Notes: a model not told the origin generated them from the letters alone. A DNA stretch of 36,401 bases from Hyphomicrobiaceae bacterium (GCA_900298995.1 OMIC01000055.1:1-36401); one strand, 5' to 3'. Numbered from the stretch's first letter, positions 7,393 to 16,906 are shown. A program made the numbers and translations.

Positions 7393-8109
7393 ATGGCGCG
7401 CAAACCTGACAGACCTGACAAGCCTGCTCGAAGAGAACCTGCTGATCTGCGTGTGCACAAGGCCCTCTACAACGCCATCATCGATCACAAGATTCCTCCC
7501 GGTACACCGCTGCTGGAAGACCATCTGTCCGATGCATTCGGCGTGAGTCGCACCGTCATTCGAAAGACTCTGCAGCGCCTCGCGCATGAACGCCTTGTGG
7601 ACCTCGTTCCAAACAAGGGAGCATCCATCGCCAAGCCAACTGCTGATGAGGCGCGTCAGGTATTCGAGGCGCGCCGTGAACTGGAGCAGATTCTGGTGCG
7701 ACGGGCGGTGCTGCTCGCGAACGATCTGGCGCTCAAGTCCCTTTTGAAGCTTGCGAAGGCCGAGCACGACGCACACATGCGTGGGGACAAGTCGCAGCGA
7801 CTTAAACTCTCCGGCGACTTTCACCGTCAACTTGCGGCGCTCGCTGATAACAGCGTTCTACGGGCATTTCTGGAGGAGCTCGTATCCCGGTCCTCGCTCA
7901 TCATCGCATTGTATGAGTCGCCTGGGGCAATACCCTGTTCTCATACCGAGCATCTTGAGATTGCCAATGCTCTCGTTGCCCGTGATGCCGCAAAGGCGGT
8001 TCAGTTCATGGATAACCATCTGCGCCACATTGAGGCGCAGATTGACTTGACAGCCGTATCTCAGACTCCCGATCTGAAAAGTCTTTTTGGTGGTCACAAG
8101 AGAGCTTGA
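7393..8109 (+). CDS. GntR-family transcriptional regulator, FCD (FadR) subfamily
   Basis: 238-residue DNA-binding regulator. The winged helix-turn-helix lies at about residues 19-82, with PPGTPLLEDHLSDAFGVSRTVIRKTLQRL containing the recognition helix (SRTVIRKTL, 52-60). The C-terminal all-helical FCD domain covers about 88-220; H144 (DFHRQL), H187 (TEHLEI) and H209 (NHLRHIE) are placed as in metal-binding FCD domains. The family usually represses a catabolic locus and responds to a small carboxylate or ring compound. The gene converges on the racemase gene, 15 bases away, and a GntR-type palindrome lies in front of the racemase and transporter genes, so control of the ureide locus is likely. 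GGGGGG before the ATG serves as ribosome site. Confidence 0.92.
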   Translation: MARKPDRPDKPARREPADLRVHKALYNAIIDHKIPPGTPLLEDHLSDAFGVSRTVIRKTLQRLAHERLVDLVPNKGASIAKPTADEARQVFEARRELEQILVRRAVLLANDLALKSLLKLAKAEHDAHMRGDKSQRLKLSGDFHRQLAALADNSVLRAFLEELVSRSSLIIALYESPGAIPCSHTEHLEIANALVARDAAKAVQFMDNHLRHIEAQIDLTAVSQTPDLKSLFGGHKRA

Positions 8110-8124
8110 CTGTTGACGCAGTCT

Positions 8125-8886
8125 TTATCCTGCGTGGAGTGTCTTGCTGCTGGCTCTGTTCGGTGGCGCATAGGCGCTGAGGCTGCCGACATAAGGTTTG
8201 TGTATGGGGTACGCGAGGTCACCACGCTTGCTGGTCTTGAGGCCGAGCCCGACAAGCGCTTCGCAGAACTTGACCGCGGCGGCAACGCCGTCGATGACCG
8301 GAACCCCAAGCCTTTCCTCGAGATAACGTGTCAAATCTGCCATTCCTGCACAGCCGAGCACGATTGCTCCGGACTTGTCTTCCTCGAGCGCCCTTTTGCA
8401 TTCTTCCAGGATCAACTGCCGGCAATTAGATTGAGGGTTGTCAAGTTCGAGCACAGGCAGGTCCGTGGCCCGGACCCGGCGGCAGTGGTGCTCCATGCCG
8501 TAGTTCCGCACCAGGTGTTCGGCTATGATCCGGGTCCGCTCGAGTGTCGTTACAACCGAGAATCCCGTGGCCAGGAAGCTGGCCGCATGCATGGCAGCCT
8601 CGGCAATGCCCAGGACGGGACCGGATGCGATTTCGCGGGCGGCCAGCAGGCCTGGATCACCGAAGCAGGCGATGATATAGGCATCCGCATCAGGTTCTTC
8701 GTTGATCGCATCCACGAGGCCAACGATGCTCATGGCCTCGTCATAATGGCCCTCGATCGAAACAGCACCCGACCGCGACGTCGCCGCAGAGATGATCGTT
8801 CCGGGGGCGGCCACCGCCCTGGCGGCCTCTGCAATCCGCGCCGTCATTGAGTCCGTGGTGTTGGGATTGATGATCCTGATAAGCAT
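8125..8886 (-). CDS. Asp/Glu/hydantoin racemase family protein (allantoin or hydantoin racemase-like)
   Basis: 253 residues, family-typical length. It opens with MLIRIINPNTT, the standard start of hydantoin/allantoin racemases, which fixes the ATG at 8886 (the frame continues upstream to 8967 without homology). The two acid/base cysteines of the fold are present: C74 in IIACFGDPG and C179 in IVLGCAGM. Such enzymes interconvert the R and S forms of 5-substituted hydantoins or allantoin, so both enantiomers can be hydrolysed by a stereospecific ring-opening enzyme. A puuE-type allantoinase about 5 kb away and the divergent HAAT importer support allantoin as substrate, though other hydantoins cannot be excluded. 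Cytoplasmic. Confidence 0.88.
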   Translation of the reverse strand: MLIRIINPNTTDSMTARIAEAARAVAAPGTIISAATSRSGAVSIEGHYDEAMSIVGLVDAINEEPDADAYIIACFGDPGLLAAREIASGPVLGIAEAAMHAASFLATGFSVVTTLERTRIIAEHLVRNYGMEHHCRRVRATDLPVLELDNPQSNCRQLILEECKRALEEDKSGAIVLGCAGMADLTRYLEERLGVPVIDGVAAAVKFCEALVGLGLKTSKRGDLAYPIHKPYVGSLSAYAPPNRASSKTLHAG

Positions 8887-8937
8887 TGTCCGGTCCACAT
8901 GAACTGAAATTCCTCGAGATGGTAGCCCGGCATCGTT

Positions 8938-8947
8938 TTGTATACAA
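8938..8947. promoter_or_regulatory. Candidate GntR/FCD operator, TTGTATACAA
   Basis: A perfect 10-base palindrome TTGTATACAA lies in the 180-base divergent region, 52 bases before the racemase start and 120 before the binding-protein start. GT-N-AC-centred palindromes of this type are the usual recognition sites of FadR-subfamily GntR proteins, and such a regulator is encoded at 7393-8109. I found no second exact copy in the window. Confidence 0.5.
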
Positions 8948-9066
8948 TGCTGTTTTTCATGTTGCATTTTGGTTTTTGCCGCGTCATGGTCTCACGGGGG
9001 CGTGGTGCGATGGACCGCACCGCAGCGCCTGAAGAAATGAAAAAACAGTCTCTCGAGGAGGAACAC

Positions 9067-10266
9067 ATGAACGGAGTTCTGATTTCGCGGCGCCTGCTGC
9101 TTGCTTCCGCCTGTGCCGCGGCGCTTTCGCTCACGACGCTTGCCGCCCACGCAGCCGATGCGAAGCTGAAGATCGGCTTTGTCGGCGTAACCAGCGGTCC
9201 CGCTGCCGCCTGGGGTACATCGAATGTTCGTTCGATGCAGACGCTTGCGGCTTGGTACAATGAACTGGGCGGCGTCAAGATTGGCGACAAGACCTATGAG
9301 CTCGAGATTGTCACATTCGACGACCAGAAAGATCCGAAGCGGGCTGTCGAAGGCATGGAAAAGATGGCGCAAGAGGGTATCCACTATGTGGTGGGCCCGA
9401 ACGTCGATGACGGTGCCGCAGCCGTCCGCCCTGTGGCCGAGAAGAACGGCATCATCTACATTCCCTATGCGTTCCCCAAGGAACTCTATTCGCCGCCTGC
9501 TTCAAACGCCATTCTCGGCATGATCGCAAACTATCAATCCGGTCCGGCGATCTACAAGTATCTTATGGAGAACAAGGGCGTGAAGAAGGTCGCGTTCGTC
9601 GCTGCCAATGAATCCGACCCGCTCAGCCAGCGTGACTCCGGTGTGGCCGCTGCCAAGGCTCTCGGGCTTGAGGTTGTTGCCGAGAAGGACACTTACCAGA
9701 ACGACACGCGTGACTTCACGCCCGTGTTGACGCCGATCGTTGGTCTCAAGCCGGACCTTCTCGTCCTCTCGGGTGTGGCACCCGCGAATGCGCCGCTGCT
9801 CATCCGCGCCGCCCGCGAGCTGGGTTATGAAGGCCTGATCTCCACTGAGACCGCACAGGATGCCAAGGTGCTGGAAGAGGGCGCTGGTGAGCTTGCCAAC
9901 GGCTTCATTTCTGTCGGTGGTGCTTCAACGCCGGAAATTGCATCCGACCGCATGAAGGAATTCGTGGAGCGGTATACGAAGATGTTCGGCGAGTATAACG
10001 ACGAGTCCAACACGAAGGTATATGCGCTCGACTACATTCTCGAAACAATGAAAGCCAATCCGGCGTCCATGGACAATGTGGACGAATTCAAGAAGACCGT
10101 CGACACCTTCGAGGCTCCGAACCCCTATCTGAAGGACCCGAACGCGAAACTGAAGTATGTCGGATCGACGTCCTTTGGACAGAAGCGACAGCTTGCCGTT
10201 CCGATGGTGGTCAACGAATACAAGGACGGTGCTTTCCAGACCCTGTTCGTCGGTACTGTTGACTGA
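9067..10266 (+). CDS. ABC transporter substrate-binding protein, HAAT (branched-chain amino acid) type
   Basis: 399-residue periplasmic ligand-binding protein of the type I Peripla_BP_6 family. A Sec signal occupies residues 1-29 (RR at 8-9, hydrophobic core, cut after AHA), followed by LKIGFVGVTSGPAAAWG, the standard first strand of Leu/Ile/Val-type binding proteins. VTFDDQKDPKRAVEGMEKM is the second conserved block. The ATG at 9067 is chosen because GAGGAGG lies directly upstream and it begins the signal peptide. It is the first gene of a run into two permeases and two ATPases. Context with allantoinase and a racemase suggests allantoin or another ureide/hydantoin as ligand, although the family itself covers amino acids, urea and amides. 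Confidence 0.93.
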   Translation: MNGVLISRRLLLASACAAALSLTTLAAHAADAKLKIGFVGVTSGPAAAWGTSNVRSMQTLAAWYNELGGVKIGDKTYELEIVTFDDQKDPKRAVEGMEKMAQEGIHYVVGPNVDDGAAAVRPVAEKNGIIYIPYAFPKELYSPPASNAILGMIANYQSGPAIYKYLMENKGVKKVAFVAANESDPLSQRDSGVAAAKALGLEVVAEKDTYQNDTRDFTPVLTPIVGLKPDLLVLSGVAPANAPLLIRAARELGYEGLISTETAQDAKVLEEGAGELANGFISVGGASTPEIASDRMKEFVERYTKMFGEYNDESNTKVYALDYILETMKANPASMDNVDEFKKTVDTFEAPNPYLKDPNAKLKYVGSTSFGQKRQLAVPMVVNEYKDGAFQTLFVGTVD

Positions 10267-10280
10267 TACCCCTCTCAATT

Positions 10281-10305
10281 GGGGCCTGGCCTCTGGTCAG
10301 GCCCC
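10281..10305 (+). terminator. Stem-loop between binding-protein and permease genes
   Basis: GGGGCCTGGCC and GGTCAGGCCCC form an 11-bp stem (one G-U pair) around a TCT loop, 14 bases after the binding-protein stop. There is no T-run, so it is more likely a partial terminator or 3'-end stabiliser that keeps the binding protein more abundant than the membrane components than a full stop. Confidence 0.45.
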
Positions 10306-10335
10306 ATGTCTGACTGAGTTGTGACTGGGAAGCCG

Positions 10336-11202
10336 ATGGAGCAGGTTATAGCCAACGGCCTTTATCTGGGTGCCCAATACGCGCTCGTAGCGCTCGGGTT
10401 GACCTTGATCTTCGGCCTCATGAATGTGCTCAATTTCGCGCATGGGCAAATGTATGTGCTCGGCGGCTTCATCACCTATGTAGTCTATGGACAGCTCGGG
10501 CTGCCTTTCGTGGTGGCGGTCCTGGCATCCGGCGTGACGCTCGCAGTTGTTGGTGGACTCATGGAGCGCTACCTGTTCCGCACCGTGATCAAGCGTAGCC
10601 ACCGCGAAGAGAGCACCATGCTCCTGGCTGCCGCCACGGCGTTCTTCTTTGATGCGGTCATCCTGTTGGTCTTCGGCGAAAAGCAGCGCGGTGTACCAAA
10701 AATCGTAAAGGGTGTTTTCAACGACTTTGGCGTCATACTTCCCTATGATCGCATTGTTGTCGGACTGGTCGCCGCTGTTCTTATTCTTGGCTTCATTGCT
10801 TTCATGAAATTCACCAAGCCTGGTCGTGCGATGCGCGCTCTCGCCCAGGACAGGACAGCCGCTCAGCTGATGGGGGTCGAGGTCGACCGGTACACCATGA
10901 TCGGATTTGCGCTGGGTGCCATGCTGGCGGGTGTGACAGGCGGGTTGCTTGTGTCCATCACCGGCGTGAATTCCGGTATTGGCGGCCCGATCTCGATAAA
11001 GGCATTCATGATGATCATGATTGGCGGAGCTGGCGTCGTGAGCGGTGCGATTGCCGGCGGCTTCATACTCGGCATGATGGAGTCAGTCGGACTCACGGTG
11101 CTGCGTGAGTACGGGGATGTCACCTATCTTGTGATATTTGCGGCGCTTATGATATTCCTCAGCATCAGGCCGAATGGCCTCATGGGCAAGCCCTGGGGTT
11201 AA
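10336..11202 (+). CDS. ABC transporter permease, LivH type
   Basis: 288-residue inner-membrane permease of the branched-chain amino acid type. The N-terminal GLYLGAQYALVALGLTLIFG and NVLNFAHGQMYVLGGF blocks are hallmark LivH motifs, and about eight membrane segments follow. The EAA-like loop includes GRAMRALAQDRTAAQLMGV. The ATG at 10336 gives the family start (MEQVIANGLYLGA) and has GGGAAG upstream; a GTG at 10321 in the same frame is an alternative that adds five residues. It follows the binding protein and is seven bases before the second permease, so all five transporter genes are probably one transcript. Confidence 0.93.
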   Translation: MEQVIANGLYLGAQYALVALGLTLIFGLMNVLNFAHGQMYVLGGFITYVVYGQLGLPFVVAVLASGVTLAVVGGLMERYLFRTVIKRSHREESTMLLAAATAFFFDAVILLVFGEKQRGVPKIVKGVFNDFGVILPYDRIVVGLVAAVLILGFIAFMKFTKPGRAMRALAQDRTAAQLMGVEVDRYTMIGFALGAMLAGVTGGLLVSITGVNSGIGGPISIKAFMMIMIGGAGVVSGAIAGGFILGMMESVGLTVLREYGDVTYLVIFAALMIFLSIRPNGLMGKPWG

Positions 11203-11209
11203 GCAGCCG

Positions 11210-12175
11210 ATGATCAGAAAACTGCTTGGACTTCTTTTCTTTCTGGCCGCTGTATTCATACTCCTGCCCCTTTTCATAGAGGTGACGGGTCGGAAGGACC
11301 TCTATTACGTGATGACATCCGTGGCGCTGCTGTCGATAGCCAGCGCCGGAGTCTGGCTCACATTCTATATCGGACGCATCAATATCGGACAGGGCGCCTA
11401 TGCCCTCATGGGCGGCTACGTCTCCGCGATACTGGTGATGAGTTACAGCTGGTCTTTCTGGCTGACACTGCCGATTGCAGGCTTGTTCTGTGCCGGCGTG
11501 AGCATCCTGATCGGGATGCCGATCCTCAGGCTCAGGGGCGTCTACTTTGCAATGGTGACGCTCGTACTCACGGAGGTTGCACGGCTTTTGGCTCTGGCGC
11601 TTCCAATCACCAACGGTGCCAAGGGAATCACCAGCATCCCTCTGCCTGGAAGTATTTCCATATTCGGTGTCACATTGGTTCCCGATTTTGTGCAAGTCGA
11701 GAATCCGCGCATAGCCTTCTATTATGTCGCCGTCGTCCTGATGGTTGTCTGCTACGCCGGTATGTACCGCCTTGTGAACTCGCGTATGGGGCACCTGTGC
11801 ATGTCGTTGCAGCAGAATGAGGAACTCGCATCCTCAATCGGAGTGAACATCGCGTGGCTGAGAGTGGTTGCCTATTCCATATCTTCTTTTTGCGGTGGCG
11901 TCAGCGGTGCGGTGTTTGTCGCCGCAACTCAGTCCATCTATCCCTCGAGCTTCACCGTCACCGACTCGGTCAATTTCATGCTCAACTGTTTCCTCGGTGG
12001 TCTTGGCTATGTCTTCGGGCCAATGCTGGGAACGCTGGTTCTCTATCTCGGCTGGAACCTGCTATTCTCAACTGGACAGTTCCAACTGCTGATTTACTCG
12101 GCAGTCATGATCATTCTGATGCTCGTTCTGCCCAACGGTTTGCTGAGCCTTGGGTCCTGGCGAAGGAAGGGATGA
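11210..12175 (+). CDS. ABC transporter permease, LivM type
   Basis: 321-residue partner permease. After a first hydrophobic helix it contains INIGQGAYALMGGYVSA, the LivM version of the conserved 'G-Q-xx-F/Y-xxGAY' block, then the cytoplasmic RLRGVYFAMVTLVLTEV loop and about nine membrane segments. ATG 11210 gives a normal LivM start; the frame is open back to 11174, but that overlaps the previous permease. It would form the heterodimeric channel with the LivH-type protein. The stop is three bases before the GTG of the ATPase gene, so translation is coupled. Confidence 0.93.
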   Translation: MIRKLLGLLFFLAAVFILLPLFIEVTGRKDLYYVMTSVALLSIASAGVWLTFYIGRINIGQGAYALMGGYVSAILVMSYSWSFWLTLPIAGLFCAGVSILIGMPILRLRGVYFAMVTLVLTEVARLLALALPITNGAKGITSIPLPGSISIFGVTLVPDFVQVENPRIAFYYVAVVLMVVCYAGMYRLVNSRMGHLCMSLQQNEELASSIGVNIAWLRVVAYSISSFCGGVSGAVFVAATQSIYPSSFTVTDSVNFMLNCFLGGLGYVFGPMLGTLVLYLGWNLLFSTGQFQLLIYSAVMIILMLVLPNGLLSLGSWRRKG

Positions 12176-12178
12176 TCA

Positions 12179-12958
12179 GTGTCCACCATCCTTGATATCA
12201 AGGGACTGACCAAGCGCTTCGGTGGCCTCACAGCCGTCAACAACGTGAGTTTCAGTGTGCGCGAGAGGGAAATACTCTCGCTGATCGGGCCGAACGGCGC
12301 AGGCAAGTCTACACTCTTCAAGCTTGTGTCATCATTCCTGAGGCCCACAGCCGGCGAGGTCCTTTTCAAGGGTGAACGGATCTCCAGTCTCGCTCCGCAT
12401 ATTGTGGCACGCAAAGGCGTGGTGCGGACATTTCAGGAAACGACCATCTTCCGCAATATGACGGTACGCGACAATGTCATCGTGGCCCATCATCTTCGTG
12501 CCAAGGCCACATTGCTGGGCTATTTCCTCGGAACGACCGATGCGCGCCGAGACGTGGCGGCATTTGGCTCGTCTGCTGATGAAATCCTCGGTTTTCTTGG
12601 CCTTGATGCCATTTCGGGGGAAATCGCCAGGAACCTCCCGCATGGACATCTGCGAGCTCTCGGTATTGCCATTGGGTTGGCTACCAATCCATCCGTTCTT
12701 CTCCTCGATGAGCCATTCGCGGGGATGAATCATGATGAGACGATGAAGGCTGTGGCGATGGTACGCAAACTTCGTGAGCGTGGACTGACGGTTCTGTTGG
12801 TCGAGCATGACATGCCCGCAGTCATGAAGATCTCAGATCGTGTTGTTGTGCTGAATTTCGGTGAGAAAATCGCTGAAGGTACGCCAGCTGAGATTCAGAA
12901 CGATAGGAAGGTGATCGAGGCCTATCTCGGTGTCGAGGACGAGGCGATCGGGCTTTAG
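12179..12958 (+). CDS. ABC transporter ATPase, LivG type
   Basis: 259-residue nucleotide-binding subunit. Walker A GPNGAGKST is at 37-45, the Q-loop glutamine in VRTFQ (86) and Walker B VLLLDEP at 173-179, followed by VEHDM with the switch histidine. The signature loop reads NLPHGHLRALGIA instead of LSGGQ; LP-x-G variants are common in LivG proteins. Translation starts at GTG 12179; the nearby ATG at 12172 is in another frame. It lacks any fused domain. It works with the LivF-type ATPase encoded two bases downstream. Confidence 0.93.
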   Translation: MSTILDIKGLTKRFGGLTAVNNVSFSVREREILSLIGPNGAGKSTLFKLVSSFLRPTAGEVLFKGERISSLAPHIVARKGVVRTFQETTIFRNMTVRDNVIVAHHLRAKATLLGYFLGTTDARRDVAAFGSSADEILGFLGLDAISGEIARNLPHGHLRALGIAIGLATNPSVLLLDEPFAGMNHDETMKAVAMVRKLRERGLTVLLVEHDMPAVMKISDRVVVLNFGEKIAEGTPAEIQNDRKVIEAYLGVEDEAIGL

Positions 12959-12960
12959 AC

Positions 12961-13683
12961 ATGACGCAGATTCTCGATTTCAGAAATGTCGACCTTTTTT
13001 ACGACCATGTTCATGCGCTGAGGGGTGTGTCGCTCAGTGTCAATCAGGGTGAAACCGTTGCCCTGATTGGTGCAAACGGAGCGGGAAAGTCATCCATTCT
13101 GCGCGCCATTACCGGTCTGCGTCGCATCCGGAGCGGTGAGATCCATTATGATGGTCAACGCATCGACGGCAGAAACCCGGCCGACCTCGTGAAAGCCGGA
13201 ATCGCGATGGTACCGGAAGGCCGCCGTGTGTTCCCTTACATGACGGTTAAGGACAATCTGCTGATGGGTGCTTTCACCAGGACAGATAAGGCCGGCATCG
13301 CTCAATCTCTTGAAATGGTGCTGACGCGATTTCCGCGACTCAAAGAGCGTTATGGGCAGGCCGCCGGAACGATGAGTGGTGGCGAGCAGCAAATGATGGT
13401 GATTGGCCGGGCGCTTATGGCAAAGCCGAGGCTGCTCCTTCTTGACGAACCATCGCTTGGAGTTGCGCCCAAGCTGGTTCAGGATATTGCACGGTCGATT
13501 GTTGCCATCAACCGGGATGAAAATGTGAGTGTCCTGCTTGTCGAGCAGAATTCACGCATGGCCCTTCGCATATCTCAGCGTGCCTATGCCCTGACCACGG
13601 GTGTGGTTGCGCTGTCGGGAAACTCTTCTGATCTGCTGTCTGACGAACGGGTCAAGAGCCTCTATCTGGGTGGAGAATTATGA
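12961..13683 (+). CDS. ABC transporter ATPase, LivF type
   Basis: 240-residue second nucleotide-binding subunit of the importer. Walker A GANGAGKSS is at 37-45, the signature MSGGEQQ at 138-144 is canonical, Walker B LLLLDEP is at 158-164, and VEQNS carries the glutamine typical of LivF in place of the switch histidine. PEGRRVFPYMTVKDNL is a LivF-specific block. The gene starts two bases after the LivG stop, and its own TGA overlaps the puuE ATG (ATGA), placing the allantoinase in the same translational unit as the transporter. That overlap is the strongest hint about what is transported. Confidence 0.94.
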   Translation: MTQILDFRNVDLFYDHVHALRGVSLSVNQGETVALIGANGAGKSSILRAITGLRRIRSGEIHYDGQRIDGRNPADLVKAGIAMVPEGRRVFPYMTVKDNLLMGAFTRTDKAGIAQSLEMVLTRFPRLKERYGQAAGTMSGGEQQMMVIGRALMAKPRLLLLDEPSLGVAPKLVQDIARSIVAINRDENVSVLLVEQNSRMALRISQRAYALTTGVVALSGNSSDLLSDERVKSLYLGGEL

Positions 13684-14588
13684 CAGCCGACTATCCGCGT
13701 GACATGAAGGGCTATGGCCGTGCCATACCAGACCCGAAATGGCCGGATGGTGCGCGCGTTGCGGTGCAGTTCGTGTTGAACTACGAAGAAGGCGGCGAGA
13801 ACAATGTTCTTCATGGAGATGCGGCTTCGGAAGCCTTTCTCTCTGAAATCGTCGGCGCACAACCCTGGCCAGGCCAGAGGCACTGGAACATGGAGTCGAT
13901 CTATGAATATGGCGCGCGTGCGGGCTTCTGGCGCCTCTGGCGAATGTTCACAGAACGGCAGATGCCACTGACTATCTATGGCGTGGCGCATGCCTTGATG
14001 CGCTCGCCCGACCAGGTCCAGGCCATGAAGGAGGCGGGCTGGGAGATTGCCAGCCACGGACTAAAATGGGTTGAACACAAGGATATGCCTGAGGACGAGG
14101 AGCGTCGTCAAATCGCTGAGGCAATCCGCGTTCACACGGCCCTGACCGGTGAGCGTCCGCTTGGCTGGTACACGGGACGGTGTTCCATGAACACCACGAA
14201 ACTTGTCATGGAGGAGGGTGGCTTCCTCTATTCTTCGGACGACTACGCCGATGACCTTCCGTATTTCCTACGGAAACCTGATGGCGGCCGGCATCTCATC
14301 ATTCCCTATACGCTTGATGCCAATGACATGCGCTTCGCGACGCCGCAGGGTTTCAATACCGGAGAGCACTTCTATCAGTATCTCAAGGATAGCTTTGATT
14401 GCCTCTACGAGGAGGGCCGCAGGGGCAGCCCCAAGATGATGTCGGTCGGGCTGCACTGCCGTCTGGCCGGGCGGCCAGGTCGCGCGCTCGGACTTGCGAG
14501 GTTCCTTGACTATGTTATGGCTCATGAGCAGGTGTGGGTACCTCGCCGCATTGACATTGCGCGGCACTGGCTTCAAAACTTCTCCTGA
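13680..14588 (+). CDS. puuE: Allantoinase PuuE, polysaccharide-deacetylase family
   Basis: 302 residues with the NodB-type (polysaccharide deacetylase) fold, matching the PuuE branch: YPRDMKGYGR near the start, FVLNYEEGGENNVLHGDA, SMESIYEYG-like NMESIYEYGARAGFWR, then WEIASHGLKW. PuuE opens the allantoin ring to allantoate and, unlike classical allantoinases, was described as independent of metal. Glycine-rich GWYTGRCS and YSSDDYADDLPY are also typical of the branch. The ATGA overlap with the upstream ATPase gene couples it to the importer. Five bases later maeB begins. Some relatives are annotated only as 'polysaccharide deacetylase' or chitin deacetylase; the length, motifs and racemase in the same locus argue for allantoinase. 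Confidence 0.88.
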   Translation: MTADYPRDMKGYGRAIPDPKWPDGARVAVQFVLNYEEGGENNVLHGDAASEAFLSEIVGAQPWPGQRHWNMESIYEYGARAGFWRLWRMFTERQMPLTIYGVAHALMRSPDQVQAMKEAGWEIASHGLKWVEHKDMPEDEERRQIAEAIRVHTALTGERPLGWYTGRCSMNTTKLVMEEGGFLYSSDDYADDLPYFLRKPDGGRHLIIPYTLDANDMRFATPQGFNTGEHFYQYLKDSFDCLYEEGRRGSPKMMSVGLHCRLAGRPGRALGLARFLDYVMAHEQVWVPRRIDIARHWLQNFS

Positions 14589-14593
14589 TTGAG

Positions 14594-16906
14594 ATGACAA
14601 CGCCGATTTCGTCAGACCTGAGAAGCGGGTCGCTGATTTATCATGCAGAGCCGCGACCCGGGAAACTTGAGGTGCGGCCGACGAAGCCACTTGGCAATCA
14701 GCGGGACATGGCGCTCGCCTATTCGCCTGGCGTCGCGGCAGTTTCCGAGGCGATCCATGCAGACCCGTCCCTTGTCTCGAAATACACCAGCAGGGCCAAT
14801 CTCGTTGGTGTCATCTCCAACGGCACTGCGGTGCTGGGTCTTGGCAATATCGGTCCACTGGCCGCCAAGCCGGTGATGGAAGGCAAGGCCGTTCTCTTCA
14901 AGAAGTTTGCGGATATCGACGTCTTCGACATCGAAGTCAACCAGACGGACGTTGATGGATTCGTCCAGACCGTTGCTGCGCTGGAACCCACGTTTGGCGG
15001 CATCAATCTGGAGGACATCAAGGCGCCGGAGTGCTTTGAGATCGAAGAACAACTCCGGGCTCGCATGAAGATACCCGTGTTCCATGATGACCAGCATGGG
15101 ACAGCGGTGATCGTTGGCGCAGCCGTCACAAATGCCATCATGTTGACCGGCAAGGACATCTCGCAGGTCAAGATCGTCGCCTCCGGCGCCGGTGCTGCCG
15201 CGTTGGCCTGCCTCAATCAATTGGTGAGCCTTGGCGCTGACCGTCGAAACATCTGGGTGACCGACCTTGAGGGCGTCGTCTACAAAGGCCGACAGGAATT
15301 GATGGACCGCTGGAAAGACGCCTTTGCACAGGAGACGGCAGCCCGTACGCTCTCGGATGTGATTGCGGGGGCCGACATCTTTCTGGGCCTTTCCGCCGGC
15401 GGTGTGCTGCGGCCGGACCTCCTCCGGACCATGGCAAAGGATCCGCTCATACTTGCCCTTGCCAATCCATCTCCAGAAATCATGCCGGATGATGCGCTGG
15501 CCGCCCGGCCGGATGCGATGATTTGCACAGGGCGCTCGGATTTTCCCAATCAGGTCAACAATGTTCTCTGCTTTCCCTATATTTTCCGGGGGGCGCTCGA
15601 TGTCGGGGCGTCTACCATCAACGAGGCGATGAAGCAGGCCGCCGTGACTGCAATCGCGGGACTTGCGCGCGAGACACCGTCGGATGTCGTGGCGCGCGCC
15701 TATGGTGGTGAATCCCGGCTGTTCGGCAAGGATTCCCTCATTCCTGCGCCCTTCGATCCCCGTCTTATCCTGAGAATTGCGCCAGCCGTTGCTAAGGCGG
15801 CAATGGAAAGTGGGGTTGCCACACGGCCCATCGCTGACCTCGATGCCTATGCCGAGCGCCTGCAGCGATTTGTCTTCCGTTCGGGGTTTGTCATGCGGCG
15901 TATTTTTGCCGCTGCCAAAAAGGCGCCGCGGCGGGTCATCTATGCCGACGGCGAGGATGAGCGGGTGTTGCGGGCGGCGGAAGTCGTGCTGGAGGAGGGG
16001 CTGGCCCAGCCGATACTGATCGGACGTCCATCCGTCATCGAAACGCGTCTTCGGCGCTATGGTCTGACAATCCGCGCCGGAAAGGACTTCGACGTCATCA
16101 ATCCGGAGGATGACCCACGCTACAGGGATTACGTTGCGAGCTATGTCGAGATTGCCGGGCGCCGGGGTGTTACGCCTGATGCGGCGCGTACGCTTGTCAG
16201 AACCTCCACAACCGTCATTGCAGCGCTGGCCCTGCGCCGTGGGGAAGCCGACGCAATGATCTGCGGCCTTGAGGGCCGCTATCGTGGCAAGTTACGCCAT
16301 ATCCGGGATATCATCGGAATTGCATCTGGCGTCCGTGAACTGGCGGCCATGAGCCTTCTCATCACGTCGCGAGGCATCATCTTTCTTGCCGATACACATG
16401 TTCAGGCTGAGCCGTCGGCGCAGGACATTGCTGACACGGTTCTGATGTGCGCGGCGCATGTGGGTCGCTTCGGAATAACGCCCAAGGCGGCGCTAGTCGC
16501 CCACTCCGATTTTGGCGACTTCGACACGCCGGTCTCGGTCAAGATGCGCTCTGCGCTTGCCCTGATCCGCGAGCGTGCGCCGAATCTCGAGATCGACGGC
16601 GAAATGCAGGCCGATACCGCACTGATCGAGGCCGTCCGTCAGCGCAAGCTTCCATCCTCAAGGCTGAAGGGGGAGGCCAACCTCCTGGTCATGCCAGATC
16701 TGACATCGGCCAATGTCGCCTATCAGACCGTAAAGGTGTTCGGCGATGCGCTGCCGATTGGGCCCATTCTCCTTGGGGCAGCGCTCCCGGCCCATATTCT
16801 CACTGGTTCGGTGACATCGCGCGGAGTTGTCAACATGACAGCGATCGCCGTGACCGAAGCCCTTGCCAGCAAATCCGCAGGTGTTCCGCTCAGTTCCCGG
16901 CCTTGA
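14594..16906 (+). CDS. maeB: NADP-dependent malic enzyme, chimeric form with phosphotransacetylase-like C-terminus
   Basis: 770-residue malic enzyme converting malate to pyruvate and CO2. The malic domains span about 1-400: Y43 in LAYSPGV and K98 in MEGKA are the catalytic pair; E140, D141 and D166 (FHDDQHG) are the expected metal ligands; [10 protein letters not shown] (198-207) binds the cofactor. Residues about 430-760 form a phosphotransacetylase-like domain ([28 protein letters not shown]), which in rhizobial DME/TME enzymes is regulatory and not acetyl-transferring. It starts five bases after puuE in the same direction, so it is likely part of the ureide transcript. Its 3' end overlaps convergent glcB by 17 bases. 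NADP preference is inferred from family grouping. Confidence 0.93.
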   Translation: MTTPISSDLRSGSLIYHAEPRPGKLEVRPTKPLGNQRDMALAYSPGVAAVSEAIHADPSLVSKYTSRANLVGVISNGTAVLGLGNIGPLAAKPVMEGKAVLFKKFADIDVFDIEVNQTDVDGFVQTVAALEPTFGGINLEDIKAPECFEIEEQLRARMKIPVFHDDQHGTAVIVGAAVTNAIMLTGKDISQVKIVASGAGAAALACLNQLVSLGADRRNIWVTDLEGVVYKGRQELMDRWKDAFAQETAARTLSDVIAGADIFLGLSAGGVLRPDLLRTMAKDPLILALANPSPEIMPDDALAARPDAMICTGRSDFPNQVNNVLCFPYIFRGALDVGASTINEAMKQAAVTAIAGLARETPSDVVARAYGGESRLFGKDSLIPAPFDPRLILRIAPAVAKAAMESGVATRPIADLDAYAERLQRFVFRSGFVMRRIFAAAKKAPRRVIYADGEDERVLRAAEVVLEEGLAQPILIGRPSVIETRLRRYGLTIRAGKDFDVINPEDDPRYRDYVASYVEIAGRRGVTPDAARTLVRTSTTVIAALALRRGEADAMICGLEGRYRGKLRHIRDIIGIASGVRELAAMSLLITSRGIIFLADTHVQAEPSAQDIADTVLMCAAHVGRFGITPKAALVAHSDFGDFDTPVSVKMRSALALIRERAPNLEIDGEMQADTALIEAVRQRKLPSSRLKGEANLLVMPDLTSANVAYQTVKVFGDALPIGPILLGAALPAHILTGSVTSRGVVNMTAIAVTEALASKSAGVPLSSRP

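Noticed and set aside
9971-9980. GGTATACGAA inside the binding-protein gene as a second regulator site
   Set aside because: Only the GTATAC core matches; the flanks break the palindrome and it is within coding sequence.
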